IMG/VR virus record: IMGVR_UViG_3300019926_000277 | Span: 1 to 46,411 of that record | Strand: one strand, 5' to 3' | From: a virus | Length of the DNA: 46,411 nt | In this document: positions 38,560 to 45,432 of the stretch, piece by piece | How positions within the stretch are numbered: the first letter of the stretch is position 1 | How the letters are laid out: each line of letters begins with the position of its first letter | Translations under genes and position numbers: made by a program | The notes under the pieces: generated by a model | The model's database searches: none | What the model was told of the DNA's origin: nothing | Seen by the model: only the letters and a program-made list of their open reading frames with translations

Positions 38560-39158
38560 CGCTCACCCACCCGCGGGAACTGTTCGCGCAGTATCGGGTG
38601 CGGGTCCTTGACGGCGATGCGGCTGTGCTCGTCGGAGGCGTGCAAGTCGGCCACGTGCACCATCTGCGAGAGGTGGCTGTCGGGCATGGCACCCGCGTAC
38701 CAGGCACCGTTGTGCTGTTCGACAGCGTCGATAACGGGCTGGGGAAGCTGCGTGTGCTCGTCCAGCCACGTGGCGGCCACACGGTCGTGGTTGTTGACCG
38801 TGCTGTCGACGCTGGTGGGCGGCTCGCCGTACTTGAGCATGTCGTGCAGAAGACAAGCCGCTCGGCCGTAATCCACGTCTTCCCACTCGAAGTGGCCCTG
38901 CTTAACCATCGAGGTGGCCTGACGTTCCCACTTGGTGCAGACACGCTTCGTGTGCAGCCAGAGGCCGTGGCGCTGGCGGTGCTCGGGCGGGTGATGGCGC
39001 GTCGAGGCGGGTGCCGTCCAGAAATAGGCTGGGAACGACTGGATGGCGCCTATCACCATCTCCCGCAGCGTCTCGTCGCGGATATCCTCGACCTCTGGCA
39101 GGCGAGCGATGGCCTCGTCTCGGTCGATGTCTTCGTGGTTGGCGGTGTCGATGTTCAC
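38556..39158 (-). CDS. HD-domain phosphohydrolase
   Basis: 200 residues from GTG 39158; no ATG occurs before the conserved core, and the promoter sits just upstream. Metal-binding set: H64-G-L-W-L-H-T-K-R, A-C-L-L-H105-D106-M-L-K-Y-G, a conserved N-N-H124-D, V-E-Q-H149-N-G-A-W, and V-A-D171-L. The H...HD...H...D order identifies an HD hydrolase, probably a nucleotidase, dNTPase or cyclic-nucleotide phosphodiesterase. Viral homologues may adjust nucleotide pools or remove signalling nucleotides. Confidence 0.75.
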   Translation of the reverse strand: MNIDTANHEDIDRDEAIARLPEVEDIRDETLREMVIGAIQSFPAYFWTAPASTRHHPPEHRQRHGLWLHTKRVCTKWERQATSMVKQGHFEWEDVDYGRAACLLHDMLKYGEPPTSVDSTVNNHDRVAATWLDEHTQLPQPVIDAVEQHNGAWYAGAMPDSHLSQMVHVADLHASDEHSRIAVKDPHPILREQFPRVGER

Positions 39159-39188
39159 ACGCGCACTACGGTGTCCAGCTATAAAAGA
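39159..39188 (-). promoter_or_regulatory. early-type promoter
   Basis: Minus-strand CTTTTATA (39180-39187) and CACCGTAGTG element (about 39163-39172) before GTG 39158. Confidence 0.5.
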
Positions 39189-39194
39189 GTTGCG

Positions 39195-39299
39195 TTAGTA
39201 GCCGTACTCGACGTACACGTCCTGGTCACGCGTACACGGCGGACACATCGACCCAATTTCGCAGTGCTCGTTGTTGTAGGGGCACTCGTGCTCGGTCAT
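39195..39299 (-). CDS. zinc-finger microprotein
   Basis: 34 residues. Four Cys (residues 6, 13, 19, 22) plus His residues in a tight spacing; last gene of the operon from 39590. ATGA overlap with the next gene. Confidence 0.5.
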   Translation of the reverse strand: MTEHECPYNNEHCEIGSMCPPCTRDQDVYVEYGY

Positions 39300-39448
39300 T
39301 CTCGTATGCGCGTCTTCGGCCGACTGTCGCAGGTCGAGAGGATGTGGTCCTCGAAGTCGTCCAGTGCCTCTCTGTCGGTACCGCAGTACGGGCAACGGTC
39401 GTTGGTCGCTTCCTCCGAGACGAGTTGTCCCTCGTCATTCCGCTGCAT
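39296..39448 (-). CDS. C2HC-type zinc-finger microprotein
   Basis: 50 residues from ATG 39448. C-P-Y-C-G then D-H-I-L-S-T-C, giving C-x2-C ... H-x4-C, a C2HC finger. The start overlaps the upstream gene by 14 bases. Confidence 0.55.
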   Translation of the reverse strand: MQRNDEGQLVSEEATNDRCPYCGTDREALDDFEDHILSTCDSRPKTRIRE

Positions 39449-39590
39449 TTGCTTTCCACCACCGTTCGAACCGCGTCCGTGCCGTACGCCGCAGCACATC
39501 CTCGTAGAACTCGACACCACGGCCGAGTTTGAAGCCCTCCCAGTACACCTGCCAGCACATCTGCTTGATGGAGTCGTCGTATTCAGTCAT
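39435..39590 (-). CDS. small basic-helix protein
   Basis: 51 residues from ATG 39590. Helical with aromatic N-terminal part (M-C-W-Q-V-Y-W-E-G-F) and basic C-terminus (L-R-R-T-A-R-T-R-F-E-R-W-W-K). May bind nucleic acid. First gene of its operon; transcript is likely leaderless because the TATA box is 26 bp upstream. Confidence 0.5.
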   Translation of the reverse strand: MTEYDDSIKQMCWQVYWEGFKLGRGVEFYEDVLRRTARTRFERWWKANAAE

Positions 39591-39615
39591 GTCGCGCTCG
39601 CCCCCGCAGCGCGAC
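39591..39615 (-). promoter_or_regulatory. operator-like dyad between TATA and start
   Basis: Inverted repeat GTCGCGCT (39591-39598) / AGCGCGAC (39608-39615), 8-bp arms with a 9-bp spacer, filling the space between the TATATAG box (39613-39620) and ATG 39590. Good size and place for a repressor site. Confidence 0.5.
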
Positions 39616-39621
39616 TATATA

Positions 39622-39644
39622 GCGCCGACTCCATGACTCGGCGC
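39622..39644 (-). terminator. hairpin downstream of the DUF1599-like gene
   Basis: GCGCCGA / TCGGCGC (7-bp arms, 9-base loop) directly after the stop at 39646. No T-run, so termination strength is uncertain. Confidence 0.45.
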
Positions 39645-39645
39645 A

Positions 39646-40035
39646 TCATGCGTCACCGTGTCGCAGCAGCCACTCGACCATGAACCAGTACACCGCAGCG
39701 TCACCCGCAGTCTCGGCCGTGGACTCGCCGACAAGGTCCTGCCCGCCACAGAACACCTGTTGGTAGAACCGCTGGTCCTTGTCCTGTATGCGGGTGAACA
39801 GCTTGTAGAGGTTGGCCTCCCTGGCGCTCTCGAAAGGACCACCGTGCTCGCCGCCCAACGCCTGGTCAACCTCGCCAGCGGTCAGGAACGAGGACCCGTA
39901 GTCGATGTTCTTTTCGACAAACGTCTCGAAACGGTCGCCGAAAAGCTGTGCCATCTGCTGGTACATGGCGACCTGCTCGTCGCTGGCCTCACTCACGTCG
40001 ACGGTGACCGACAACTGGACAGTATCCTCAACCAT
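39646..40035 (-). CDS. DUF1599-like nucleotide-modification-associated protein
   Basis: 129 residues from ATG 40035 (overlaps the upstream gene by 8 bases); an ATG pair at 40059 is possible. Core: E-K-N-I-D-Y-G-S-S-F, then L-F-T-R-I-Q-D-K-D-Q-R-F-Y-Q, and E-S-T-A-E-T-A-G-D-A-A-V-Y-W. The order 'K..DYG.s ... ri.dk..R ... es..et..D...Y' matches DUF1599, found near phage nucleotide-modification genes. The biochemical role is not established. Confidence 0.6.
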   Translation of the reverse strand: MVEDTVQLSVTVDVSEASDEQVAMYQQMAQLFGDRFETFVEKNIDYGSSFLTAGEVDQALGGEHGGPFESAREANLYKLFTRIQDKDQRFYQQVFCGGQDLVGESTAETAGDAAVYWFMVEWLLRHGDA

Positions 40036-40168
40036 CGTCCTCGGATTCACCACCATCATCCAGCGTGAGCAGTGGCTCGTCAGTACTGTCAGTGTCCTCG
40101 CCGAGCACGCCCTCGGCCTCTTCGGCTATCTCTTCGGTCTTATCGTTCGTGTCGCTATCGTCGCCCAT
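40028..40168 (-). CDS. small acidic protein
   Basis: 46 residues, almost half Asp/Glu, no hydrophobic core. Probably disordered. First gene after the early promoter at 40165-40201. Confidence 0.4.
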   Translation of the reverse strand: MGDDSDTNDKTEEIAEEAEGVLGEDTDSTDEPLLTLDDGGESEDDG

Positions 40169-40201
40169 ACAGTGACTAATAGGACACGAACTCTAAAAAG
40201 G
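40165..40201 (-). promoter_or_regulatory. early-type promoter
   Basis: Minus-strand TATA CCTTTTTAGA (40192-40201) and element CCATACAGTGACTAATAGG on the plus strand (40165-40183), overlapping the ATG. Confidence 0.55.
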
Positions 40202-40233
40202 CTTACGGTCGTTCCGTAGGATGACCGTCGCGG

Positions 40234-40755
40234 TCAGGCGTACGACTTGTCCTCGTGGTCGTGCTCGTACTCGTCGTCGTCCACGTTGTCGCCAGGCTCG
40301 ATGCTGGTCATGTCCATGGTCTGTCCCGCCTCGGCGATGGGGTTAGCCTCGGCGTGGTCACCCATGTGCTCGTCAAAGACCTCGGCGGCCTCGTCCTGGG
40401 TCTCGGCGTCCTGCAACGCCTCGTGCATGGCGTGGTAGTCACGCACGAACTCGATGTGCTCGGCCGCCGCGTCACCCAGGTCCACATCGTGCTCCAGCGC
40501 CGTGGCCATGACCGCCATCAGCACATTGACGAGGTCGTCGGCCACCGCCTCGCTGATGTACTCGTCGCTGGGGTCGTCCACGTCCTCGCGGGCCTCCTGC
40601 ACCTCGATGTTCGACAGCGTCTGGAGCAGGTCCGTGCTGTACGACGCTATCATGCGGGCGCCGTGGTCGGGGATGTCGCCCTCGAACCCCTCGGTCTCGC
40701 TGTCGATACGGTCCTCGGAGAACGCCAGCAACTCTTCGATGGTAACGTCACTCAC
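40234..40755 (-). CDS. MazG-like nucleotide pyrophosphohydrolase
   Basis: 173 residues. Helical core with E51-V-Q-E54 and, one helix later, E69-A-V-A-D73-D-L-V-N-V-L-M-A-V-M, then H-D-V-D-L-G-D-A-A-A-E-H, the EExxE...ExxD arrangement of all-alpha NTP pyrophosphatases. The C-terminal 60 residues are acidic and poorly conserved looking. Expected role is removing nucleoside triphosphates, for example to spare the virus from alarmone or modified nucleotides. Confidence 0.6.
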   Translation of the reverse strand: MSDVTIEELLAFSEDRIDSETEGFEGDIPDHGARMIASYSTDLLQTLSNIEVQEAREDVDDPSDEYISEAVADDLVNVLMAVMATALEHDVDLGDAAAEHIEFVRDYHAMHEALQDAETQDEAAEVFDEHMGDHAEANPIAEAGQTMDMTSIEPGDNVDDDEYEHDHEDKSYA

Positions 40756-41074
40756 CCGTCATCACCTCTGGGTCCTCGTCAGTCTCGCCCGTTGGCTCTT
40801 CGCCGCCATCCAGGTCGAGCACATCCAGGTTGGTGAGCGCCACCAGCCCCGCCTGAAGCGGAAGGTGGAACTCCACGTACTGGTGCTCCAGGTCGGGCTG
40901 CTCGCCACGGGCCAACTTGCCGAGTTGTTCGTCAGTCAGGTCGCACTCACCCCTCTGGGCCAGCATGAACGCCTGCTGGGGTGGAAGGTTGTCGAGACGG
41001 AACGAGACCGCCACGTCAGGGTCGTCCATGACGGTGTCGTCGCCGTCACGGTCGCTTACGTAGCCTTGTGCCAT
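40748..41074 (-). CDS. hypothetical protein
   Basis: 108 residues. Acidic, with V-A-V-S-F-R-L-D-N-L and F-H-L-P-L-Q-A-G-L-V-A-L strands and helix, one Cys. First gene of the operon with MazG. Not recognised. Confidence 0.45.
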   Translation of the reverse strand: MAQGYVSDRDGDDTVMDDPDVAVSFRLDNLPPQQAFMLAQRGECDLTDEQLGKLARGEQPDLEHQYVEFHLPLQAGLVALTNLDVLDLDGGEEPTGETDEDPEVMTGE

Positions 41075-41108
41075 ACGTCAGCACATAGGCACTGCGGGTA
41101 TAAAAGAG
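41071..41108 (-). promoter_or_regulatory. early-type promoter
   Basis: Minus-strand CTCTTTTATAC (41098-41108) and plus-strand element CCATACGTCAGCACATAGG (41071-41089), same length and ends as the one at 40165. Confidence 0.55.
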
Positions 41109-41158
41109 TTTTGCTTGTCGGGCGATACGGTCAAACGGCCAAAATCCCGATTAGGGCG

Positions 41159-41257
41159 TTAGCAGAGGCTGAATCCACAGCCCGCCGCGCACCGCTCGCA
41201 GCCCTCGATGAAGGCCAGCGGTGCGCCGCACTCGGGACACGCGTCGAGATGTGCCAT
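41159..41257 (-). CDS. zinc-ribbon microprotein
   Basis: 32 residues. C-P-E-C-G, then C-E-R-C-A-A-G-C-G-F: three or more Cys pairs in a very small protein. Lies 16 bp after the helicase stop, in the same operon. Confidence 0.55.
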   Translation of the reverse strand: MAHLDACPECGAPLAFIEGCERCAAGCGFSLC

Positions 41258-41273
41258 GGGATGTTCGTAGTAG

Positions 41274-43238
41274 TTAGAGTTCGTTGTCGTGGATGACGAT
41301 GTACTTGTGGCCGTCCTTGTCCTGGTCCTCGTGGACCTCGAACACGTCGTTGGCCCGCAGCTTGGCGATGCTGTTCTCGACGCGGGACTCGACCTGCTCG
41401 TCGCTCTTGTCACCCCACAGGTGGTGGCTGTTGTCCAGCAGCGTGCCCTCGCGGTCACCGTCCTCGCGTGGCCGCTTGGCAGCCACGTAGGGCATCCCGC
41501 GGTCGTCCTGCTCGTACTCGACGGGGCTGATACCGAGCATGTGCTGGATAGTGGGCAGGTCGTCCAGGCTGGTCACGCGCTTGTCGTCAATTGTCTCTGA
41601 CAGGCGCTCTGCGACCGCTGAGTCGATTTCGTCGTAGGTTTCGTCCCCACCGTCGTCCTCGTCTGTGAAACTACTCAGCGTGCCGCTCTCGTCGCTCTCG
41701 GCGTCGTCAGTGTCGTCGGTGTCCCCACCACTGTCGCCGCTGTCGAACGTCGAGGACATGATGTCGTCGGTCTCGACCACCGTGTCCGACAGCATCTCCT
41801 TGTGCTCGCGGACGGTCTCGCTGATGTGGTGGTCGCGGATGGGGTCGGTGACGTTCTCGAAGGCCTCGGGGTACATGTCGAGGTTCGGGTGCCCGAAGGC
41901 AGAGCCACCGTGGTACTCGTAGAGGTGGGCGCCGTTCTGGCCCTCACCCTCGTGAATCGTCATCAGGAAGCGGTTGGCCATCTGCGCCAGGATGGGGCGA
42001 AGCTGGTCCTCCGTCAGGCTGGAGATGTCAGCGTATTCATCGATGTATTCGGCGATGTCCTGCACCGTGGCCTGGACACCGTCGTTAGGACCAGGTGCCC
42101 CAACGCCGTTGTGCTCGTCGGTGAGCGCGTCGATGACGGCCATCTTTTTGCCGTCGATGTCGTGGGTGAGCGACATGAGCGTGGCCCGCACCGCGATGAC
42201 GTTGCCCAGGTCCTGGGGTTCGGCGATGTAGTAGTCCAGCCCGTTGATGGTCGTCGTCTCACGGTTGTGGTAGTTCAACAGCGTCGAACCGCGGGTCAGG
42301 TTGGCCATCAGCTTGGACGCCCGCTTGCTGTCGGACTCGCCGAAGGGCAGCATGGGCTTGGCCACGTTGTGGGCGTGCCACTTGACCATGCGTGAGCCGC
42401 CGTCGACGGGCCACTCCTTGCTGTCGTCGTGGGGGATGACTACGGGATTGGCGTATTCCTGGTTGGTCATCCATCCCTCGTGAACCTCGTCGCGGCTGTA
42501 GGGCCGCCGCGGAATGTTAGCGATGTGGTGGTCGATGGCCTGCTTGCCCTCTTCGAAGTTGAACTCGTACTCGTATTCGCGGTCGGGGACCGTGACGTGG
42601 TCCGCGTCCCACATGGTCTCCGAGACGGCCTCGTTGATGTCCTCGTCGGACTCGACCTTGGTCTCCATCATCCGCGTACTCAACTCCCAGTCCTTCGCCC
42701 CCGACTCGTTCTCGTCGGCCATCAGGACGGTGAAGGGCATCGTCTGCTTTTTCTTTTCCTCGTGGTCGGCGTCACCGTCCTCCTGGCTGGTGTTGCGGAC
42801 GTAGGTGTACCCCCACCCCTCTTCGTCGGCGTCGTCGCCGAACGTTGACTTGAGTATCTCGCGGGCGTTGCTGGGCAGCTTGTTGAGTTCGTCGCCCGCA
42901 AAGATGTAGCGGTTGTTGAAGCGCGTGTCGTCAATCGCGCCCTTTTCGGACATGTCCGTCAGGCGGAGCATCCAGTTGGGTGGCCAGCGACGGTCCACCT
43001 TTTGCTTGACCGCGGACTTGCCCTCGGAGGACGACCCAGTGATAATCTGGGCGTTGTAGTGGTCGGCCACGGGGAACAGCCCCGTCGCGTAGTTGAAGTG
43101 CGTGATTAGGTACACCTCTTCGTTGCCGACCATGTCCGCACGGATAGCGTCCACCAGGTTCTCCGCGAAGTTGTCAGCAATATCGTAGTCGGGCGCCGTC
43201 TCGTCTTTGACCTCGATGTCGAAGTCGTCCATCACCAT
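41274..43238 (-). CDS. P-loop ATPase, probable replicative helicase
   Basis: 654 residues (ATG 43238; ATG 43232 also possible). Walker A I-I-T-G68-S-S-S-E-G-K74-S75, Walker B Y-I-F-A-G-D116-E117-L-N-K-L, then K-S-T-F-G-D-D and M-P-F-T-V-L-M-A-D-E-N, which resembles the sensor region of AAA+ proteins. The acidic linker (about residues 490-530) leads to a C-terminal winged-helix-like domain. As the only large helicase candidate in a genome with its own polymerase, it most likely unwinds DNA at the fork. It is not clearly MCM or DnaB, so the fold class stays open. Confidence 0.65.
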   Translation of the reverse strand: MVMDDFDIEVKDETAPDYDIADNFAENLVDAIRADMVGNEEVYLITHFNYATGLFPVADHYNAQIITGSSSEGKSAVKQKVDRRWPPNWMLRLTDMSEKGAIDDTRFNNRYIFAGDELNKLPSNAREILKSTFGDDADEEGWGYTYVRNTSQEDGDADHEEKKKQTMPFTVLMADENESGAKDWELSTRMMETKVESDEDINEAVSETMWDADHVTVPDREYEYEFNFEEGKQAIDHHIANIPRRPYSRDEVHEGWMTNQEYANPVVIPHDDSKEWPVDGGSRMVKWHAHNVAKPMLPFGESDSKRASKLMANLTRGSTLLNYHNRETTTINGLDYYIAEPQDLGNVIAVRATLMSLTHDIDGKKMAVIDALTDEHNGVGAPGPNDGVQATVQDIAEYIDEYADISSLTEDQLRPILAQMANRFLMTIHEGEGQNGAHLYEYHGGSAFGHPNLDMYPEAFENVTDPIRDHHISETVREHKEMLSDTVVETDDIMSSTFDSGDSGGDTDDTDDAESDESGTLSSFTDEDDGGDETYDEIDSAVAERLSETIDDKRVTSLDDLPTIQHMLGISPVEYEQDDRGMPYVAAKRPREDGDREGTLLDNSHHLWGDKSDEQVESRVENSIAKLRANDVFEVHEDQDKDGHKYIVIHDNEL

Positions 43239-43272
43239 GTGCTCTATCGTAGGGCACCCGACGGTAAAAGAC
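43239..43272 (-). promoter_or_regulatory. early-type promoter for the helicase operon
   Basis: Minus-strand TCTTTTACC (43263-43271) and CCCTACGATAG (43243-43253) upstream of ATG 43238. Confidence 0.55.
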
Positions 43273-43286
43273 TTACGGTCGGCAGC

Positions 43287-43532
43287 CTACTCTTCGCGCA
43301 CGAACTCGACCGCCACACCGCCGTTCTCGCTCTCCGAGACGTTGTACACACGCCACGGCGTGTCGCCAAGCTCGAACTCGTGGACCCACCAGTGTTCCCC
43401 GTGCGGGTCCAAGCGGACGTGGTTCGACCCAGTCACGTCGAGACTGTGCGTGTCGCGGACGTTGATGGGCGTCTCGTCGTCAAACGCCTCGGTCAAGGAC
43501 ATTTCGACCTCTTTTGTAACAGTTGTTGCCAT
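43287..43532 (-). CDS. hypothetical protein
   Basis: 81 residues, single-gene operon. Beta-rich with W-W-V-H-E-F and W-R-V-Y-N-V-S-E-S, no Cys. Not recognised. Confidence 0.5.
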   Translation of the reverse strand: MATTVTKEVEMSLTEAFDDETPINVRDTHSLDVTGSNHVRLDPHGEHWWVHEFELGDTPWRVYNVSESENGGVAVEFVREE

Positions 43533-43566
43533 ACACTACTACGTATGGACTACAGGGTAAAAAAGG
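43529..43566 (-). promoter_or_regulatory. early-type promoter with CCATAC-N8-GTATGG dyad
   Basis: Minus-strand CTTTTTTA (43558-43565). The dyad spans 43529-43548 with 6-bp arms and overlaps the ATG. The same arms and spacing occur at 44474. Confidence 0.6.
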
Positions 43567-43575
43567 TTTCGAAGG

Positions 43576-43779
43576 TCAGGCTAAGGCCAGCGCGATAAAG
43601 ATATAGAGGAAGTGTGACAGGGCTGCCATCCCGACTCTCACCTTGCCCTGTGTACGGCTCCACGCGTACTGCATGTCTATGAGTCCGATGGGGATGGCCG
43701 CGAGCCCCGCCATCGGCATGACAGGGATGACCACGTCGAAGAAAAACTCTTCGAACCCCATCGTGTAGTCATCGTTCAT
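43576..43779 (-). CDS. small membrane protein
   Basis: 67 residues. Two hydrophobic helices (F-F-F-D-V-V-I-P-V-M-P-M-A-G-L and H-F-L-Y-I-F-I-A-L-A-L-A) joined by a basic loop. ATGA overlap with the kinase gene. Function unknown. Confidence 0.55.
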   Translation of the reverse strand: MNDDYTMGFEEFFFDVVIPVMPMAGLAAIPIGLIDMQYAWSRTQGKVRVGMAALSHFLYIFIALALA

Positions 43780-44477
43780 AGGAGGAACTCCGTCAACTCG
43801 ACGCGGTCGGGTTCCAGGTCGATGGCGCGGTTGTCAGCACCCTCGACCTGCGCGTAGATGTCCTGTAGCTTGGCCACGAACTGACCGACGCCGTCGTTGT
43901 TCGGCACGATGAAGTCCGCGACGTTGCCCGTGAAGTAGTCGAGGCAGTTCCACTCGTAGAGTTCGCGGTCGCGGCGCTCGATGAACGTGTCCCAGTCAGG
44001 GTGGTCGACACGCGGGTCGGCCCCGTACTTGCGCTTGAAGCGCAGCCCAGGCAGCGTCCAGATGGACAGGATAACCGTGCTGGTCTCGCCGAACGCGTCC
44101 CGCAGTGCCGTCGCCTCTTCGGGCGAGCGCAGCCCCGAGACGACCGTGTGCGGGCGGTCGGGGTCCTGCCAGGTCTCGGCAAGCTGGCGGGCGAAATAGC
44201 CCTGCCCGTACTCGGCCTTTTGCTCGGCAGCCCAGGCGCCAAGCTCGTTGTCGGTGACCTCGTCGTCGTGCTCGGCCTCGAATTTGCGAGAAGTCTTCGA
44301 GTTCGCGCTCAGAGAGGCGACTCCCTGACTCGCCTCGAACTTGGTGCGGACGAAGTCCGACATTTCGGTGGCCGTCGCCTCACCGTCGAGGATAGCGTCA
44401 GCGAGGTACTCGGCGGCCACGCTCTTGCCAGCGCCTGGCAGGCCAGCGATACCGAAGGTGTAGGTGGTGTCTCCCAT
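43776..44477 (-). CDS. P-loop nucleotide or dephospho-CoA kinase-like protein
   Basis: 233 residues from ATG 44477. Walker A F-G-I-A-G12-L-P-G-A-G-K18-S19 at the very N-terminus, then a helix, a NMP-binding-like region, V-V-S-G-L-R-S-P-E-E-A, and D-F-I-V-P-N-N-D-G-V near the C-terminus, typical of small kinases acting on nucleoside monophosphates or of archaeal dephospho-CoA kinase-related proteins. Supplying dNTP precursors is the most plausible role. Confidence 0.65.
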   Translation of the reverse strand: MGDTTYTFGIAGLPGAGKSVAAEYLADAILDGEATATEMSDFVRTKFEASQGVASLSANSKTSRKFEAEHDDEVTDNELGAWAAEQKAEYGQGYFARQLAETWQDPDRPHTVVSGLRSPEEATALRDAFGETSTVILSIWTLPGLRFKRKYGADPRVDHPDWDTFIERRDRELYEWNCLDYFTGNVADFIVPNNDGVGQFVAKLQDIYAQVEGADNRAIDLEPDRVELTEFLL

Positions 44478-44512
44478 ACAGTGCCACGTATGGTGCCGCC
44501 GCACTTAAAGGT
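44474..44512 (-). promoter_or_regulatory. early-type promoter with CCATAC-N8-GTATGG dyad
   Basis: Minus-strand CTTTAAG (44504-44510) and the dyad at 44474-44493 overlapping ATG 44477. Confidence 0.6.
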
Positions 44513-44681
44513 TGCGGAGCACCAGCAGCCAGCACAGCACGGCCGACAGCAACAGGAGTGCGCTGGTTAGCAACAGCGACCACGCGGCCAGGTCCGTGGC
44601 GACGTTGGCACACTCCCACATCTCGCGGGCAGCGGTGTTCGGGTCACCCGACCACGTGGGGCAACTAACCGTCATTCCCAT
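44505..44681 (-). CDS. small membrane protein
   Basis: 58 residues from ATG 44681 (ATG 44675 also possible). A polar, Cys-containing N-terminal half and one strong C-terminal membrane helix (L-L-L-T-S-A-L-L-L-L-S-A-V-L-C-W-L-L). Outward N-terminus with two Cys could form a disulfide. Confidence 0.5.
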   Translation of the reverse strand: MGMTVSCPTWSGDPNTAAREMWECANVATDLAAWSLLLTSALLLLSAVLCWLLVLRNL

Positions 44682-44883
44682 GGGTAATTTTGGCCGCCGT
44701 CTGGCGGAACGTAATGTCCTCGACAAGCTGCGGGCTGTCGAACTCCAGCGTCATCTCCTTGCCGCCGTCCTCGAAGGACTCGACAGCCTCACTGCCATCG
44801 GCGAAGGTGACGACCACCTCACCGTCGGTGTAGACCTGTAGCTGGTTGCCGTCCTCGTCCACGAGCTTGGGGAGGTCCGTCAT
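44665..44883 (-). CDS. hypothetical protein
   Basis: 72 residues, acidic beta-rich: Q-V-Y-T-D-G-E-V-V-V-T-F-A-D-G then M-T-L-E-F-D-S-P. Resembles a small beta-barrel. Overlaps both neighbours. Confidence 0.5.
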   Translation of the reverse strand: MTDLPKLVDEDGNQLQVYTDGEVVVTFADGSEAVESFEDGGKEMTLEFDSPQLVEDITFRQTAAKITHGNDG

Positions 44884-45365
44884 CGTTCCTCCGTGAACTC
44901 GTATCGCACCTGATAGATGTCCCCACCGTACGGCACCATGGTGGTGTGTGGCCCCTTGTCAACGTCGTCCCAGACGACCCAGTCGAGTGCAGCGGGCATC
45001 TCGTCGTCACCAGCGGGGCCACACAGGCGGTCAGCGGCGCGCTGTTCGATTTCCTCGACCAGCCTGGGGTGTTCATCGTGCAGCGAGAGGAACGACTCAC
45101 GCGAGTCTGCGAGCCACACAGAGCGGTCTGTGTGCATGTCGTTCAGTCCCCGCAGTTTTTTGACGCCCGTCAGGTCGAAGCGGAACGTGCGGGACCTGTC
45201 ACAGGACTGTCCCTCTTCGTAGTACACCTCGTCGCGGGCGTAGTCCGTGTAGCTGTCCAGTATCTCGACGTACTGACAGTACTGTCGAACGAACACCGCA
45301 CCGTCCTCGTAGAAGACGGCGCTGTCGTCGTGGGGCACCTCCCATTCGTGGTCGTGTGGTTGCAT
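44880..45365 (-). CDS. hypothetical protein
   Basis: 161 residues from ATG 45365, chosen because it follows the promoter. Contains V-F-V-R-Q-Y-C-Q-Y-V-E-I, D-L-T-G-V-K-K-L-R-G-L and W-V-V-W-D-D-V-D-K-G. Rich in acidic and aromatic residues, three Cys. No family recognised. Confidence 0.5.
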   Translation of the reverse strand: MQPHDHEWEVPHDDSAVFYEDGAVFVRQYCQYVEILDSYTDYARDEVYYEEGQSCDRSRTFRFDLTGVKKLRGLNDMHTDRSVWLADSRESFLSLHDEHPRLVEEIEQRAADRLCGPAGDDEMPAALDWVVWDDVDKGPHTTMVPYGGDIYQVRYEFTEER

Positions 45366-45400
45366 ACACGAACCACTTGCGTGGCTATCCACTTAAGCCC
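45366..45400 (-). promoter_or_regulatory. early-type promoter
   Basis: Minus-strand CTTAAG (45392-45397) and dyad CCAC-N4-GTGG (45373-45384) before ATG 45365. Confidence 0.5.
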
Positions 45401-45415
45401 TTCGATAACCAACCC

Positions 45416-45424
45416 AAAAAAAAA
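45416..45424 (-). terminator. T-run terminator
   Basis: Nine consecutive A on the plus strand (T9 in the minus-strand transcript) just after the stop of the gene at 45433, the typical archaeal oligo-T terminator. Confidence 0.6.
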
Positions 45425-45432
45425 CGCGGGAC

